DNA of 64,000 bases, from positions 1 to 64,000 of the forward strand of contig NZ_AUSW01000011.1 in NCBI RefSeq assembly GCF_000471625.1, written 5' to 3'. Of this stretch, positions 30,940 to 40,968 are shown one piece after another (position 1 is the stretch's first letter; every line of letters starts with the position of its first letter). The position numbers and the translations under genes are program-made. Below the pieces are notes generated by a model that worked only from the letters and a program-made list of their open reading frames with translations, did not search any database and had not been told where the DNA came from. The DNA is from Psychrobacter aquaticus CMS 56 (GTDB taxonomy: Bacteria; Pseudomonadota; Gammaproteobacteria; Pseudomonadales; Moraxellaceae).

Positions 30940-33138
30940 TTAGCAGTTTGCTTTTAAATCAAGGCGCGCTTGATGCAGTAATGGCTCAGTATACCCACTA
31001 GGCTGCGTGCGTCCCTTAAAAACCAAATCGCACGCTGCTTTGAAGGCATAGGAGTTGTCAAAGTCATTTGCCATCGGCTGATAGTCACTATCGCCCGCAT
31101 TTTGCTCATCAACAACCTTTGCCATGCGTTTCATCGTGTCCGTCACTTGCTGCTCGCTAACGATGTCATGGTGCAACCAGTTGGCGATGTGCTGACTTGA
31201 AATCCGCAAAGTCGCGCGGTCTTCCATTAGACCAATGTCATTGATATCCGGCACTTTAGAGCAACCAACTCCTTGATTGACCCAGCGTACCACGTAACCT
31301 AAGATACCTTGAGCATTGTTATCAATCTCTTGTTGCTTCTCTTCCTCTGTCCAATTGGTGTCTTTTGCCAATGGGATGGTCAGGATATCGTCTAAGCTTG
31401 CGCGTTTACGTGATTTTAGGCTGTCTTGTACATCAGCGACGTTCACTTGATGGTAATGCATACTATGCAAGGTTGCGCCAGTCGGTGATGGCACCCAAGC
31501 GGTGGTAGCACCAGATTTAGGATGCGCCGCCTTGGTGTCCATCATCTCTTTCATCTCATCAGGTTTTGCCCACATACCTTTACCAATTTGAGCACGGCCT
31601 TGTAGCCCTGTCTCCAACCCAATGTCAACATTCCACTGCTCGTATGCAGGCTGCCATGCTTGTGACTTCATCTCGCCCTTTGGGACAAATGGACCCGCAT
31701 TCATGCTGGTGTGCATTTCATCACCCGTACGGTCTAAGAAGCCAGTGTTAATAAAAATAACGCGCTCTTTTGCTTGGCGAATGGCTTCTTTTAAGTTAAC
31801 CGTCATGCGGCGCTCTTCGTCCATAATACCAATTTTGAGAGTGTGACGTTCTAAGCCCAATAAATCTTCTGAGGCATTAAACAAATCATTGGCCATTTTG
31901 ACTTCTTCAGGACCGTGCATTTTTGGTTTCACGATATACATCGAGCCTTTGCGCGAGTTTGACAGCGCGTTTTTACCTTTTAGGTCATTGAGCGATAATA
32001 ATGGTGTAATCAAACCGTCCATCAATCCTTCAAAAATGCCCTCTTGACCATTGCCTAAATCGACTAAGATGGCAGGGTTTTGCATCAAGTGACCCACATT
32101 ACGGATGAGCAATAGCGAGCGACCCGGTAAGATTAGCGTGCCGCCCTCTGGCGTATGGTATTCACGGTCTGGGTTTTGCTTACGAGTACGGGTTTTGCCG
32201 CCTTTTTCAAAGGTTTCTTGCAAGTCGCCATTCATTAAACCGAGCCAGTTGCGATAGACTTCCACTTTTTCTTCTGCATCGACAGCAGCGATTGAATCCT
32301 CGCAATCTTGAATAGCGGTAATCGCTGACTCAAGAAGCACGTCTTTAATGTTTGCTAGATCATCTTTGCCAACTGGATGGCTGGCATCTATTTGAATCTC
32401 CGCATGCAACCCATTGTGTTTTAACAAAACACCCGTTGGGTTTTCCGCGTCGCCCAAGAAACCAACAAATTGGGCAGGCTCTTTTAGCTGTGTATTACTG
32501 TCGCCTTGGGCAATTTCAAGTTTACCGTCCACCACTGTAAAGCCAGTCGCGTCGTTATACGAGCCTGATGCTAATGCAAAATTGTCGTCTAGGAATTTTT
32601 TGGCATAAGCAACAACAGCAGCGCCACGAGTTGGATTATAGCCACCTTTAGCTTCTTGCCCATTGTCATCACTGATGACATCTGTACCATATAGTGCATC
32701 ATACAAACTGCCCCAACGTGCGTTAGTCGCGTTCAGTGCGTAGCGAGCATTACGTACTGGTACTACCAGCTGCGGCCCTGCGATATGGGCGATTTCATCA
32801 TCGACGTTTTCTGTACTGACAGTAAAGTCATCGCCTTCTGGCAATAGATACCCAATCTCTTGTAAAAATGTCTTATAGGCAGGGTAATCAATGTCGCCGT
32901 CTTTGGCAGGATTGTCTAGATGCCACTGATCAATCTGTGCTTGAATCTGGTCACGAGTTTCTAGTAGCGCTTTGTTACGCGGCGTGAACTCTTTGATGAC
33001 CTTTTCAAAACCTGACCAATAGCCCTCTGAATCAACACCGACTTTTGGCAGCACTTCATTCTCAATAAAGTCATACAACTGCTGGTCAATGGCAAGAATG
33101 CCTTTTTGAATACGATTGGTTGTAGAAGACTGGCTCAT
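30940..33138 (-). CDS. glcB: Malate synthase G
   Basis: GlcB joins glyoxylate and acetyl-CoA into malate, the second glyoxylate-shunt step. The 732 residues match the single-chain G isoform (723 in E. coli), not the shorter AceB. Recognisable pieces are the N-terminal region [45 protein letters not shown], the Arg-containing [13 protein letters not shown], and in the barrel [12 protein letters not shown] and [20 protein letters not shown] precedes the ATG. A single gene with its own terminator; isocitrate lyase is 20 kb away. Confidence 0.96.
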   Translation of the reverse strand: MSQSSTTNRIQKGILAIDQQLYDFIENEVLPKVGVDSEGYWSGFEKVIKEFTPRNKALLETRDQIQAQIDQWHLDNPAKDGDIDYPAYKTFLQEIGYLLPEGDDFTVSTENVDDEIAHIAGPQLVVPVRNARYALNATNARWGSLYDALYGTDVISDDNGQEAKGGYNPTRGAAVVAYAKKFLDDNFALASGSYNDATGFTVVDGKLEIAQGDSNTQLKEPAQFVGFLGDAENPTGVLLKHNGLHAEIQIDASHPVGKDDLANIKDVLLESAITAIQDCEDSIAAVDAEEKVEVYRNWLGLMNGDLQETFEKGGKTRTRKQNPDREYHTPEGGTLILPGRSLLLIRNVGHLMQNPAILVDLGNGQEGIFEGLMDGLITPLLSLNDLKGKNALSNSRKGSMYIVKPKMHGPEEVKMANDLFNASEDLLGLERHTLKIGIMDEERRMTVNLKEAIRQAKERVIFINTGFLDRTGDEMHTSMNAGPFVPKGEMKSQAWQPAYEQWNVDIGLETGLQGRAQIGKGMWAKPDEMKEMMDTKAAHPKSGATTAWVPSPTGATLHSMHYHQVNVADVQDSLKSRKRASLDDILTIPLAKDTNWTEEEKQQEIDNNAQGILGYVVRWVNQGVGCSKVPDINDIGLMEDRATLRISSQHIANWLHHDIVSEQQVTDTMKRMAKVVDEQNAGDSDYQPMANDFDNSYAFKAACDLVFKGRTQPSGYTEPLLHQARLDLKANC

Positions 33139-33602
33139 GTTGTTATCCTTATCTGTTCGTGAGGTGTATAAATACGAAATTGCTACCGCAATGGTTGGAT
33201 ATTGTCGGTCTTAGGCATCTATTTCTAACTCAGATGACCTGCCAAACACGCTTATGGGTTTTTAGGGATCTGCTTATTTATACTATACTGGCGATTGTTA
33301 TCATGCCCAGTATCTACCATCAAGCGACAATGAATGGTAAGGCGAAATATCGCTCAAGCAAAATCTCATCCTACTATCAAATAAAGAAATAAACAAGAAA
33401 ACACCATTCATAAAATAAATGTTGAGGTTGTATAATAATGATAATCTATGTTGCATCAGCTATATAGGCGTTAAATATGATGTAGTAATAAGATGACGAC
33501 GACGTATAAATAAACGGTAAGTAATGATTACTAGAATAATTTATACTTAACGGTTGTCTGTTTAATCTTTATATTTTATTTAAACAAGTTAAACATTCGA
33601 CC
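33139..33602. other. Divergent promoter region glcB/miaE
   Basis: 464 bp, A+T-rich towards miaE. I see no supported ORF. A GTATAATAATGATAATC stretch near 33430 could be a promoter -10 or a weak Fur-like site. No repeat of families A or B. Confidence 0.4.
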
Positions 33603-34331
33603 ATGACAGAGACTATGAATACAGAAATGATGCAGATGAAAACCAACAATATTAGCGATAATGACATTAACAATCATGATATAGCAGAAGATAGCGTCGA
33701 TATCACCCAACTGCGCACCCCGATAAAGGTTGATCTCTCCCCTATTTATAATTTTTTGGGTGCTCGAACCACGCAAGCTTGGGTCGATGCGGCCATAGCG
33801 GATTTACCTACTATTATTCAAGATCATGCCAACTGTGAAAAGAAAGCGGCTGGTACGGCGATGAACTTGATATTTCGCTATGAGTTTTCTTATGATTTGC
33901 AGCGTAAATTGGCACAGCTGATACGTGAGGAGATGCTGCATTATGAGCAAGTGCTAGGCATCATGAGTGATCGTGGTCAAGAGTGGCGATACTTAAGTGC
34001 GGGACGTTATGCCAAAGGCATGTTAAAGCACAAACGCACCTACGAGCCAGCAGCGATGGTAGATGTACTGATAATCGGGGCATTTATTGAAGCGCGTTCT
34101 TGCGAACGTTTTGCTGCGCTTGCGGAGGTTATCGATGATGAGCGCTTGGCAAAGTACTATCGCTATTTATTGAAGTCGGAAAGTCGTCACTTTGAGGACT
34201 ATTTGGCATTGGCACAATCACTGTCTGAAGACACTATCGATGAACGAGTGGCATTTTTTAAAGAGATAGAAGCAGAGCTAATAGTAATTCCCGATACTGA
34301 GCTACGCTTTCACAGCGGAACTCCGGCTTAA
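33603..34331 (+). CDS. miaE: tRNA-(ms2io6A)-hydroxylase
   Basis: MiaE hydroxylates the isopentenyl group of ms2i6A37 in tRNAs using a diiron centre and O2. The ferritin-like diiron ligands are visible: DHANCEKKAAG, REEMLHYEQV, IEARSCERF and SESRHFEDY. The core fits the family; an acidic, Asn/Asp/Met-rich N-terminal extension (about residues 1-35) makes it 242 residues. The ribosome-binding site of the first ATG is weak; several other Met codons (residues 5, 9, 10, 12) follow. Probably transcribed alone. Confidence 0.93.
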   Translation: MTETMNTEMMQMKTNNISDNDINNHDIAEDSVDITQLRTPIKVDLSPIYNFLGARTTQAWVDAAIADLPTIIQDHANCEKKAAGTAMNLIFRYEFSYDLQRKLAQLIREEMLHYEQVLGIMSDRGQEWRYLSAGRYAKGMLKHKRTYEPAAMVDVLIIGAFIEARSCERFAALAEVIDDERLAKYYRYLLKSESRHFEDYLALAQSLSEDTIDERVAFFKEIEAELIVIPDTELRFHSGTPA

Positions 34332-34442
34332 AAGCCACTTTCTAACTATTCCCTTACTGCCCTTTTATAAAAATAGAAAAGCCTAACGATGACAACGTAT
34401 TACTGGTGCTTTTATGACTCAAAGCACCTTGTCAATCAACGG

Positions 34443-34643
34443 TTATTTGTCATCTTCCATTAATGAGCTGTCGTACTGCTTATTGTTTTTAGCAACGTGA
34501 TGCGGGTCATGATCGTCTGTTGCTCTTTCAGCAGCGGCTGGATTGACCTTTTGCAGCGCGTCATCAGGTACGATACCGTTATTGTCATCCGCATCTTTTA
34601 GCTCGCGACCTTTGTTATTAAGTTTGTCATCTGATATGCTCAT
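34443..34643 (-). CDS. Small hydrophilic protein 1, unknown
   Basis: A 66-residue protein with no hydrophobic segment, rich in Asp, Asn, Lys and Glu (SISDDKLNNKGRELKDADDN, TDDHDPHHVAKNNKQYD). It is predicted to be disordered by inspection. AAGGAAT precedes the ATG, which supports translation. It is the last of three similar genes on this strand with spacings of 60-75 bp, so a small operon is likely. I do not recognise a family; a stress or desiccation role is inference from composition only. Confidence 0.65.
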   Translation of the reverse strand: MSISDDKLNNKGRELKDADDNNGIVPDDALQKVNPAAAERATDDHDPHHVAKNNKQYDSSLMEDDK

Positions 34644-34703
34644 TTTTATTCCTTAGTATGTGTTCCCTGTTAATATATTTTCTTTCTAAAATGCCAAACC
34701 TTG

Positions 34704-35084
34704 CTATCTATTACTGTTCTTTTGATCTGGGTTTAACACGCGGGTCTGAGCATTATCAACATTGGCATAACGGTTCATATTGTTAATTTTTTCGCTATCA
34801 GGTGCTTCGCTACCGACAGTGTCTTCATTGATATTATCGTCAAAACCATTGCCGCTTTGATCACGGCGATCAGGCTGGCGTGCGGGATTGTCATTATCAT
34901 TGACATGCTCTGATTGGACTATTCCTTCCTCAAAAGTATCAGTACCTTTATTTTCAGTGATGTTTTTTTCAAGCTCATCATGATGATTGGGATGAGCGTT
35001 AATGGTTTGATTCTCATCAAAAGGTTGATGAGTATCCGTTTCTGTAATTCGAGTTTTGCTCAAAGCAGAATCTTTGGTTTCCAT
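34704..35084 (-). CDS. Small hydrophilic protein 2, unknown
   Basis: A 126-residue, very polar protein (METKDSALSKTRITETDTHQ; later NHHDELEKNITENKG, DNDNPARQPDRRDQSG). No signal peptide, membrane helix or Cys is seen. Two ATGs are close: 35090 with no room for a ribosome-binding site, and 35084 with AAGGA seven bases upstream, which is preferred. Middle gene of the hydrophilic trio. Not recognised as a named family. Confidence 0.65.
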   Translation of the reverse strand: METKDSALSKTRITETDTHQPFDENQTINAHPNHHDELEKNITENKGTDTFEEGIVQSEHVNDNDNPARQPDRRDQSGNGFDDNINEDTVGSEAPDSEKINNMNRYANVDNAQTRVLNPDQKNSNR

Positions 35085-35165
35085 GGTCATGTCCTTATAA
35101 TTTTTATTTATTGGTGGCTACTTGTATAATTAAAGCGCTATAAATATTGACTATTAGTCTAATAT

Positions 35166-35417
35166 CTATTTGTTACCCTCTCGACTTAAATCATGAGCAT
35201 TTAAATCTGCAACATTTTTGCCACCTGCTGGCAAATCTTCTTCTTTACGAGGATCAACATAAACTTCATCGGTCTCTTGTGACGCTTGCTCAGGGCCATC
35301 TATATTTGGCTGATGTTTTCGACCTTCATAGCTGTTTTTGGGGTTATCCGGATGTAAAGTAGCGGGATCGTGAATAGGGACTGCTTCTTCATCATTTGGA
35401 TGGGTTTTGTCTGTCAT
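35166..35417 (-). CDS. Small hydrophilic protein 3, unknown
   Basis: An 83-residue polar protein rich in Glu, Asp, Pro and Asn (TDKTHPNDEEAVPIHDPATL, EASQETDEVYVDPRKEEDLP-like composition, AGGKNVADLNAHDLSRE). It has about 6 per cent Gly and no hydrophobic segment, in line with hydrophilin-type proteins. GAGGAA precedes the ATG. It is first in the trio on the minus strand, with the family A element 35627-35772 upstream. Confidence 0.65.
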   Translation of the reverse strand: MTDKTHPNDEEAVPIHDPATLHPDNPKNSYEGRKHQPNIDGPEQASQETDEVYVDPRKEEDLPAGGKNVADLNAHDLSREGNK

Positions 35418-35801
35418 GGTAAATTCCTCGGGCTAATCAATTAAGAAATCAATGAAACAGGTATGACTATCATACGATTGCTATTGATGTTTTATAGATT
35501 TCCTCAAGTATAGTTAGCATGCTGTAAACCGTACCAGTGTACTGCCGTATCAATATGTGAATAAATGTGAGGTTACCAGACAGTTTGTAACTTTTATAGA
35601 AATGTCCTAACTATTAATGCCTCAACTATAGTCAATCTTAAATAAAGTGGATACACGATATGATGACGCAGGACTGGTACAAATTTTTCTTGCTTGCTGT
35701 GCCTGCTCAGCTCGATGCTACAAAAAATTCGTACCAATCCTGCTGTATCCTTTTTATATTGATCTGACTATATTATAGAAACGCCTCAACCATAAAATAA
35801 A
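35418..35801. other. Intergenic region ppk1/hydrophilic genes
   Basis: About 380 bp that holds family A copy 4 (35627-35772) and, nearer 35418-35560, the probable promoter of the hydrophilic trio. No supported ORF. Confidence 0.5.
35627..35772. repeat. Family A-related palindromic repeat (copy 4)
   Basis: A 146-bp element with TATAGTC/GACTATA ends. The two arms are imperfect reverse complements (GTGGATACA/TGTATCCTT, GCAGGACTGGTACAAATTTTT against its counterpart on the right). The core, read on the minus strand, is GCAGGCACAGCAAGCAAGAAAAA, the same as in copy 5. Related TTATAGAAAYGYC stretches lie on both sides of the element. Confidence 0.8.
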
Positions 35802-35832
35802 AACCAAGTACTAATATTATCAGTACTTGGTT
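35802..35832 (-). terminator. Terminator of ppk1
   Basis: AACCAAGTACT-aatattatc-AGTACTTGGTT, an 11-bp perfect stem with A-rich DNA on its left, 42 bp past the ppk1 stop. Confidence 0.85.
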
Positions 35833-35873
35833 AAATACATACGCCTTCATGTTAGCCGATATTTTTGCAGCTG

Positions 35874-38132
35874 CTAAATAGGATCTTGTACATTATTAAT
35901 GGTTTTTAACAAATGCTCTTGGGCAATGTGCGGCGTCTCTCCAGCTGCTGGCTGTAACTGCTGCCAAACGCCATTACCATCGAGTGTCCACGCTTGCGTG
36001 TTGTCTTTTAGATAGTTGAGTAATCCATCTTGATAAATATGCTTAAACAGTTTTTTGTCCACAATCGGAAATGCCACTTCTACACGATGAAATAAATTAC
36101 GATCCATCCAATCGGCACTGCCACAATACAAACGCTCATCACCATCATTGTAGAAATAATAAATACGCGTGTGCTCCAAGAATCGACCAATAACAGAGCG
36201 TACAGTAATGTTTTCAGACAGCCCTGTGACTTGCGGGCGTAAACAACACATTGAACGTAAAATCAGCTCGATTTCGACACCTGCTTGTGACGCATCATAT
36301 AGCTTGTCAATCAGGCGACGCTCAGTTAGAGCATTGACCTTGATAATAATATGAGCGCGCTTGCCTGCCTTTGCATGAGCGATTTCATCATCAATAAAGC
36401 TCATCAATTTATCGTGCAAGGTAAATGGTGCATGCAGTAGCTTTTTGAGGTTGGCAGGTTTGCCCATACCTGTCAGCTCTTGGAAGATATTGTGTACGTC
36501 TTCTGAAATATCAGGATCTGCACTAAATAAACCGTAATCGGTATACACTTTGGCATTGGCAGCATGATAGTTGCCTGTCCCTAAATGCACATAGCGGCGA
36601 ATGCGATCGTCTTCACGGCGCACGATGAGCATCAATTTTGCATGGGTTTTGTAGCCAACGATACCATACACCACGACCGCGCCAGCTTCTTGTAAATAGT
36701 TGGCAACGGCGATATTAGAGGCTTCATCGAAGCGGGCACGTAGCTCGATGACGGCAGTGACTTCTTTACCATTTCGAGCAGCAGCAGCCAGCGCTTTGAC
36801 GATTTCTGAATTGGTGCCTGAGCGGTACAGTGTTTGCTTAATGGCGAGCACTTTTGGGTCGCTGGCTGCTTGCCAAAGCAGATTGATAATTGGCGAAAAT
36901 GCATGAAACGGATGATGCACGAGCACATCATTTTTGCGCATGGCGGCAAACATGCTGGTCGCTTTGTCTAGTTTGTCCATCTCACGGCGAAACTCTTTTG
37001 GTATCACGTGAGTAAAAGGCTGATAGCGCAGTGCTGGAATATTAAAATCAAACAGCAAACGCGTTAAATTGACAGGCCCATTGACTCGGTACAATTGATT
37101 GTCATGTAGTTCAAACTCGTTGAGCAAATAATCACTAATAGGTGTCGGGCAGTCGGCTGTGACCTCTAACCGTACTTTGTCACCAAATCGGCGGTTTTCC
37201 AGCTCGCCTTCTAGCGCTTTGGCAATATCTTCGACATCATCGGCCAAATCTAAATCCGCATTACGGGTCAGTCTGAATTGATGACAACCCGTAACGTTCA
37301 TCCCAGGAAATAGCTCGCCAATATGCTCATGAATAATGGCCGATAGCATGACGTGATGCTCTTTGCCACCCGTCAGCTCGTCAGGTAGACGAATCACACG
37401 CGGCAGACTGCGTGGCGCTGGCACAATCGCTAAATTGATATCGCGACCAAAGGCGTCTTTGCCTTCTAAAGTTGCGATAAAGTTTAGGCTCTTATTGACC
37501 AAACGCGGAAATGGATGGGCAGGGTCAATGCTAATCGGTGTCAATACTGGCGATACTTGTTCTGTAAAGTAGCGTTTCATCCAAGCCGATTGCTCAGCAT
37601 TGAGCTCATCACGTTTGAGATAACGGATGTCTTCGAGAGCAAGTGCAGGCAAGACATCTTCATTGAGAATGCGATATTGCTCAGCAATGGCAGCGTGCGT
37701 TATGGTGGATATCTCGTTGAGTACTTCACTTGGACGCATACCGTGAGCGCTGGTCGACACATCGCCCATATTGAGCTTTTGCATAATACCCGCAACGCGT
37801 ATCTCAAAAAACTCATCGATATTGGATGAAAAAATAATCAAGAAAAACAAACGCTCAAGTAGCGGATGGCGAGGACTGGCTGCCTGTGCCAAGACACGTA
37901 GATGAAACTGCAATAACGACAAATCGCGATTGATATAACTACTCGATGAATAGCTGCCATCCTCTGAGCGTTGCCAAGCAACCTGCGTCAAATGTTCAGT
38001 GCTACTCTCTCGTTTATTGTTGCTTTTTATTTCAGTGTTGCGCGCGCTATCGGCGGTATCTTTGATATCAATCATGTCATTATTATCATTACTGTCGCCA
38101 TCATTGTTCTGCTTGTCATACACCTCTGCCAC
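35874..38132 (-). CDS. ppk1: Polyphosphate kinase 1
   Basis: PPK1 makes polyphosphate from ATP at the membrane. The family N-terminus [20 protein letters not shown] begins only near residue 64; the first 60 or so residues are an Asn/Asp/Ser/Lys-rich extension. This gives 752 residues instead of about 690. The phosphohistidine region [14 protein letters not shown] and [18 protein letters not shown], and the second active-site region LEHTRIYYF and [11 protein letters not shown], are all present. The start is GTG with a strong AGGAGT site 8 bases upstream. Single gene with terminator; a CYTH-CHAD protein, whose domain type binds polyphosphate, is elsewhere in the window. Confidence 0.95.
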   Translation of the reverse strand: MAEVYDKQNNDGDSNDNNDMIDIKDTADSARNTEIKSNNKRESSTEHLTQVAWQRSEDGSYSSSSYINRDLSLLQFHLRVLAQAASPRHPLLERLFFLIIFSSNIDEFFEIRVAGIMQKLNMGDVSTSAHGMRPSEVLNEISTITHAAIAEQYRILNEDVLPALALEDIRYLKRDELNAEQSAWMKRYFTEQVSPVLTPISIDPAHPFPRLVNKSLNFIATLEGKDAFGRDINLAIVPAPRSLPRVIRLPDELTGGKEHHVMLSAIIHEHIGELFPGMNVTGCHQFRLTRNADLDLADDVEDIAKALEGELENRRFGDKVRLEVTADCPTPISDYLLNEFELHDNQLYRVNGPVNLTRLLFDFNIPALRYQPFTHVIPKEFRREMDKLDKATSMFAAMRKNDVLVHHPFHAFSPIINLLWQAASDPKVLAIKQTLYRSGTNSEIVKALAAAARNGKEVTAVIELRARFDEASNIAVANYLQEAGAVVVYGIVGYKTHAKLMLIVRREDDRIRRYVHLGTGNYHAANAKVYTDYGLFSADPDISEDVHNIFQELTGMGKPANLKKLLHAPFTLHDKLMSFIDDEIAHAKAGKRAHIIIKVNALTERRLIDKLYDASQAGVEIELILRSMCCLRPQVTGLSENITVRSVIGRFLEHTRIYYFYNDGDERLYCGSADWMDRNLFHRVEVAFPIVDKKLFKHIYQDGLLNYLKDNTQAWTLDGNGVWQQLQPAAGETPHIAQEHLLKTINNVQDPI

Positions 38133-38277
38133 GTTACTACTCCTTTTGCGTTATCGATACGTCATTATCTTTTACGTCAATTCTTTGAATCGCTTTTATT
38201 TCAGTCTTTCTTATAACAGCTATTTATGACAAAACGCACCATCACCACTCAAACCTCACAATCATTCAAATATTCAT

Positions 38278-38964
38278 TCAAGCAGATTGCGGTAATGCAG
38301 CGTTTTTCATACGTTTTTTGATAATACGTTGTTTGTTACGCAGGCTTCTGTCACCTTGATTGTCTTGATAATATTTTGGATTGGTCAGCATGGCGATGAG
38401 CAAGGCAGATTCGTCACGATTGAGATTGTCTGCAGATTTGTCAAAGTAATGCTGAGCCGCCGCCTCGATACCATAAATACCAGTACCAAACTCTGCCACA
38501 TTGAGATATGCAGCCAAGATACGCGTCTTATCCCAAAATGTTTCAATCATTACCGTGATAACCGCTTCTTCGGCTTTACGAACGTATGAGCGATGTGACG
38601 TCAAAAACAAATTTTTTGCCAATTGCTGAGTAATCGTTGAGCCACCAGCTGACATTTTGCCTGTCTCTTCGTTTTTTTTGCGTGCCGCCTCGATACCTTT
38701 AAAATCAAAACCACTGTGTTGGCTAAACGTCGAGTCTTCACTCACGATCGCCGCTTGCTTGGCAGATTTTGCAATATCATTGTACTCTACCCACGTTTGC
38801 GTGACATCACCGCCTGTCATACGATGAGTCAGCATAAACATACTGTTGTTGATAGGCTGCGTTTTCCAAATTAATAGTAGGCCTGCGACCAATACATGGA
38901 ATGCGACGACCAACAACATTATTGCCAGTAATAGTCGTTTGATAAATGTGCTAAAACTTGCCAT
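38278..38964 (-). CDS. mtgA: Monofunctional peptidoglycan glycosyltransferase
   Basis: MtgA polymerises glycan strands from lipid II in the periplasm. From the ATG at 38964 it has 228 residues, with one N-terminal membrane anchor (FIKRLLLAIMLLVVAFHVLV) and the GT51 motifs ASEDSTFSQHSGFDFKG-like VSEDSTFSQHSGFD (catalytic Glu), GGSTITQQLAKNLFLT and RKAEEAVITVMIE, with ILAAYLNVAEFGTGIYGIEAA (given in parts). The frame opens upstream to a TTG at 39006 with no ribosome-binding site, so the later ATG is preferred. Confidence 0.93.
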   Translation of the reverse strand: MASFSTFIKRLLLAIMLLVVAFHVLVAGLLLIWKTQPINNSMFMLTHRMTGGDVTQTWVEYNDIAKSAKQAAIVSEDSTFSQHSGFDFKGIEAARKKNEETGKMSAGGSTITQQLAKNLFLTSHRSYVRKAEEAVITVMIETFWDKTRILAAYLNVAEFGTGIYGIEAAAQHYFDKSADNLNRDESALLIAMLTNPKYYQDNQGDRSLRNKQRIIKKRMKNAALPQSA

Positions 38965-39243
38965 GCGAGATATCCAAGTGATTAAAAAGCCAAGAAGATG
39001 AAACAATAAGATGAAATAAGCCGTTATCGATAAAAAAACGTAGGCCAGTCATGATAAATTGAGTAATTAAAAACAGTAGGTCATCTTACCTAATCTCACA
39101 ATCGCTGTCATTATTTACCCCATTTCTTTATGATGTTATAAAAGCAAACCGTTTTATAATGTTATAAAGGACAAACAATATTCACGTTTTTTTGCGCTTT
39201 TACAGTAGCACTGTGCCGCACATATGAATATAAGAGAATAAAT

Positions 39244-39627
39244 ATGCACAATGACAGTATTTACAATGACAAGATTTGCGATGAGAGCACTTATAGCACT
39301 TATATTCATCAAAACGGTATGCACCACAACGATATAAAAGTATTGCGAGATCATATTATTTTGGCAAATCCTAATTTAGGTACGGCTGAAAATACCGATA
39401 AATGGTGGCTATTGGGTACATCTGGCTGTCATTTATGTGACATCGCTGAGCAAATTATCATGCAGTTTCAAGCGGTACAGCCCATTACTTATAAAAACGT
39501 CGATATTGCTGATTTTGATGAGTCACTAATGATGGCGTTTGCCACCACCATCCCAGTTATTTTAACGCCATCCAAACGCTTGAATTATCCATTTTCAGTC
39601 ATGGATTTACAGCAATTATTGACTTAA
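39244..39627 (+). CDS. Glutaredoxin-like (DUF836) protein
   Basis: A 127-residue thioredoxin-fold protein. The core is in the second half: WWLLGTSGCHLCDIAEQII with a CHLC motif (CxxC), then YKNVDIADFDESL and the cis-Pro segment TTIPVILTPS. The N-terminal 45 residues are Asn/Asp/His-rich and poorly conserved; a later start is possible. A thiol-redox role is likely from the motif; the partner is unknown. It is 41 bp upstream of lldD and could be co-transcribed. Confidence 0.8.
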   Translation: MHNDSIYNDKICDESTYSTYIHQNGMHHNDIKVLRDHIILANPNLGTAENTDKWWLLGTSGCHLCDIAEQIIMQFQAVQPITYKNVDIADFDESLMMAFATTIPVILTPSKRLNYPFSVMDLQQLLT

Positions 39628-39668
39628 AAACAATATATCTATCACTAGTATTTTATATTGAGACCCAT

Positions 39669-40856
39669 ATGAAAAATTTAGAAAAAGTCACCGAAATTGA
39701 AGACTTACGGCGAGTCGCTGAACGCAAAGTTCCACGCATGTTTTATGATTATGTCGATTCAGGGTCATGGACTGAGACCACATATCGCAACAATGAAAGC
39801 GATTTTGATCGGATTAAACTGCGCCAACGTGTACTGGTCAATATGGACAATCGCAGTCTGGCGACGACGATGATTGGTGAATCCGTAAAAATGCCAGTCG
39901 CCATTGCTCCAACTGGATTTACAGGCATGATGTGGGCGGATGGCGAGATTAAAGCGGCGCAGGCAGCAGAAACGTTCGGTGTGCCTTTTTCTTTATCAAC
40001 CATGAGTATCTGCTCTATCGAGGATATCGCTACCCATACCAGCAAGCCGTTTTGGTTTCAATTATACGTGATGCGCGATCAGGCCTTTATGGCCAATCTG
40101 ATTCGCCGTGCCAAAGAAGCGAATTGCTCAGCGCTTATTTTGACTGCTGACTTACAAGTACTCGGTCAACGACATAAAGACATTAAGAACGGTCTGTCGG
40201 CACCGCCCAAACCGACACTGACCAATATCCTCAATCTGATGACCAAACCAGAATGGTGCCTGAACATGCTGGGCACTAAAAGACGTACGTTTGGCAATAT
40301 CGTCGGTCATGCAAAAGACGTTGCGGATCTCTCTTCCCTGTCTGCGTGGACGGCAGAGCAGTTTGATCCCGCTCTCAGCTGGGACGATGTCGCCCGTATC
40401 AAAGATATGTGGGGCGGCAAACTGATTATCAAAGGTATCATGGAACCTGAAGATGCGATTCTAGCCGCGCGTAGCGGTGCGGATGCGCTGGTGGTCTCGA
40501 ACCATGGTGGTCGGCAATTAGATGGTGCGCTCTCCTCTATTTCAGCCCTTGCAGATATCGTACAAGCAGTGCATGCCGAAAATAGCAATATTGAAGTATG
40601 GCTCGACAGTGGTATTCGCTCGGGTCAGGATGTATTAAAAGCCATATCCCTAGGCGCGAAAGGCACGATGATCGGTCGCGCTTTTCTTTATGGACTGGGT
40701 GCTTATGGTGAAGACGGGGTGCGCCGTGCGCTTGAAATCATTTATAAAGAGTGTGATATATCCATGGCATTCTGTGGCCATACGGATATCAATAACGTCA
40801 CAGATAACATCTTAGTAAAAGGGACTTATGAGAACCTTAAAACGAACCATCCTTAA
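39669..40856 (+). CDS. lldD: L-lactate dehydrogenase (FMN-dependent)
   Basis: An FMN-dependent alpha-hydroxyacid dehydrogenase, most likely the membrane-linked L-lactate dehydrogenase that feeds electrons to quinone. The 395 residues show the N-terminal ERKVPRMFYDYVDSGSWTE, the flavin region APTGFTGMMWADGE, SLSTMSICSIEDIA, FQLYVMRD, ALILTADLQVLGQRHKDIKN and the active-site signature VVSNHGGRQLDGA, then the C-terminal DSGIRSGQDVLKAISLGAKG-like stretch (quoted in parts). The ADLQVLGQR version is seen in a common proteobacterial subgroup. No lactate permease is adjacent. Other hydroxyacids as substrates cannot be excluded. Confidence 0.88.
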   Translation: MKNLEKVTEIEDLRRVAERKVPRMFYDYVDSGSWTETTYRNNESDFDRIKLRQRVLVNMDNRSLATTMIGESVKMPVAIAPTGFTGMMWADGEIKAAQAAETFGVPFSLSTMSICSIEDIATHTSKPFWFQLYVMRDQAFMANLIRRAKEANCSALILTADLQVLGQRHKDIKNGLSAPPKPTLTNILNLMTKPEWCLNMLGTKRRTFGNIVGHAKDVADLSSLSAWTAEQFDPALSWDDVARIKDMWGGKLIIKGIMEPEDAILAARSGADALVVSNHGGRQLDGALSSISALADIVQAVHAENSNIEVWLDSGIRSGQDVLKAISLGAKGTMIGRAFLYGLGAYGEDGVRRALEIIYKECDISMAFCGHTDINNVTDNILVKGTYENLKTNHP

Positions 40857-40968
40857 AAAACCAACAACCATTAGATGATTTCACGCTTATAGATAACATG
40901 TTCTGAGCATACCCTTTATACTTTACCTACCATCTTTACTGATCATCTTTCATTTATAGTTAACTTTT

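Noticed and set aside
33159..33392. 77-codon plus-strand frame between glcB and miaE
   Set aside because: No ribosome-binding site and random-looking composition; more likely the divergent promoter region.
33425..33450. Fur-like box near ATAATAATGATAATC
   Set aside because: Only part of the consensus matches, and glcB or miaE are not obvious iron-regulated genes; likely A+T-rich promoter sequence.
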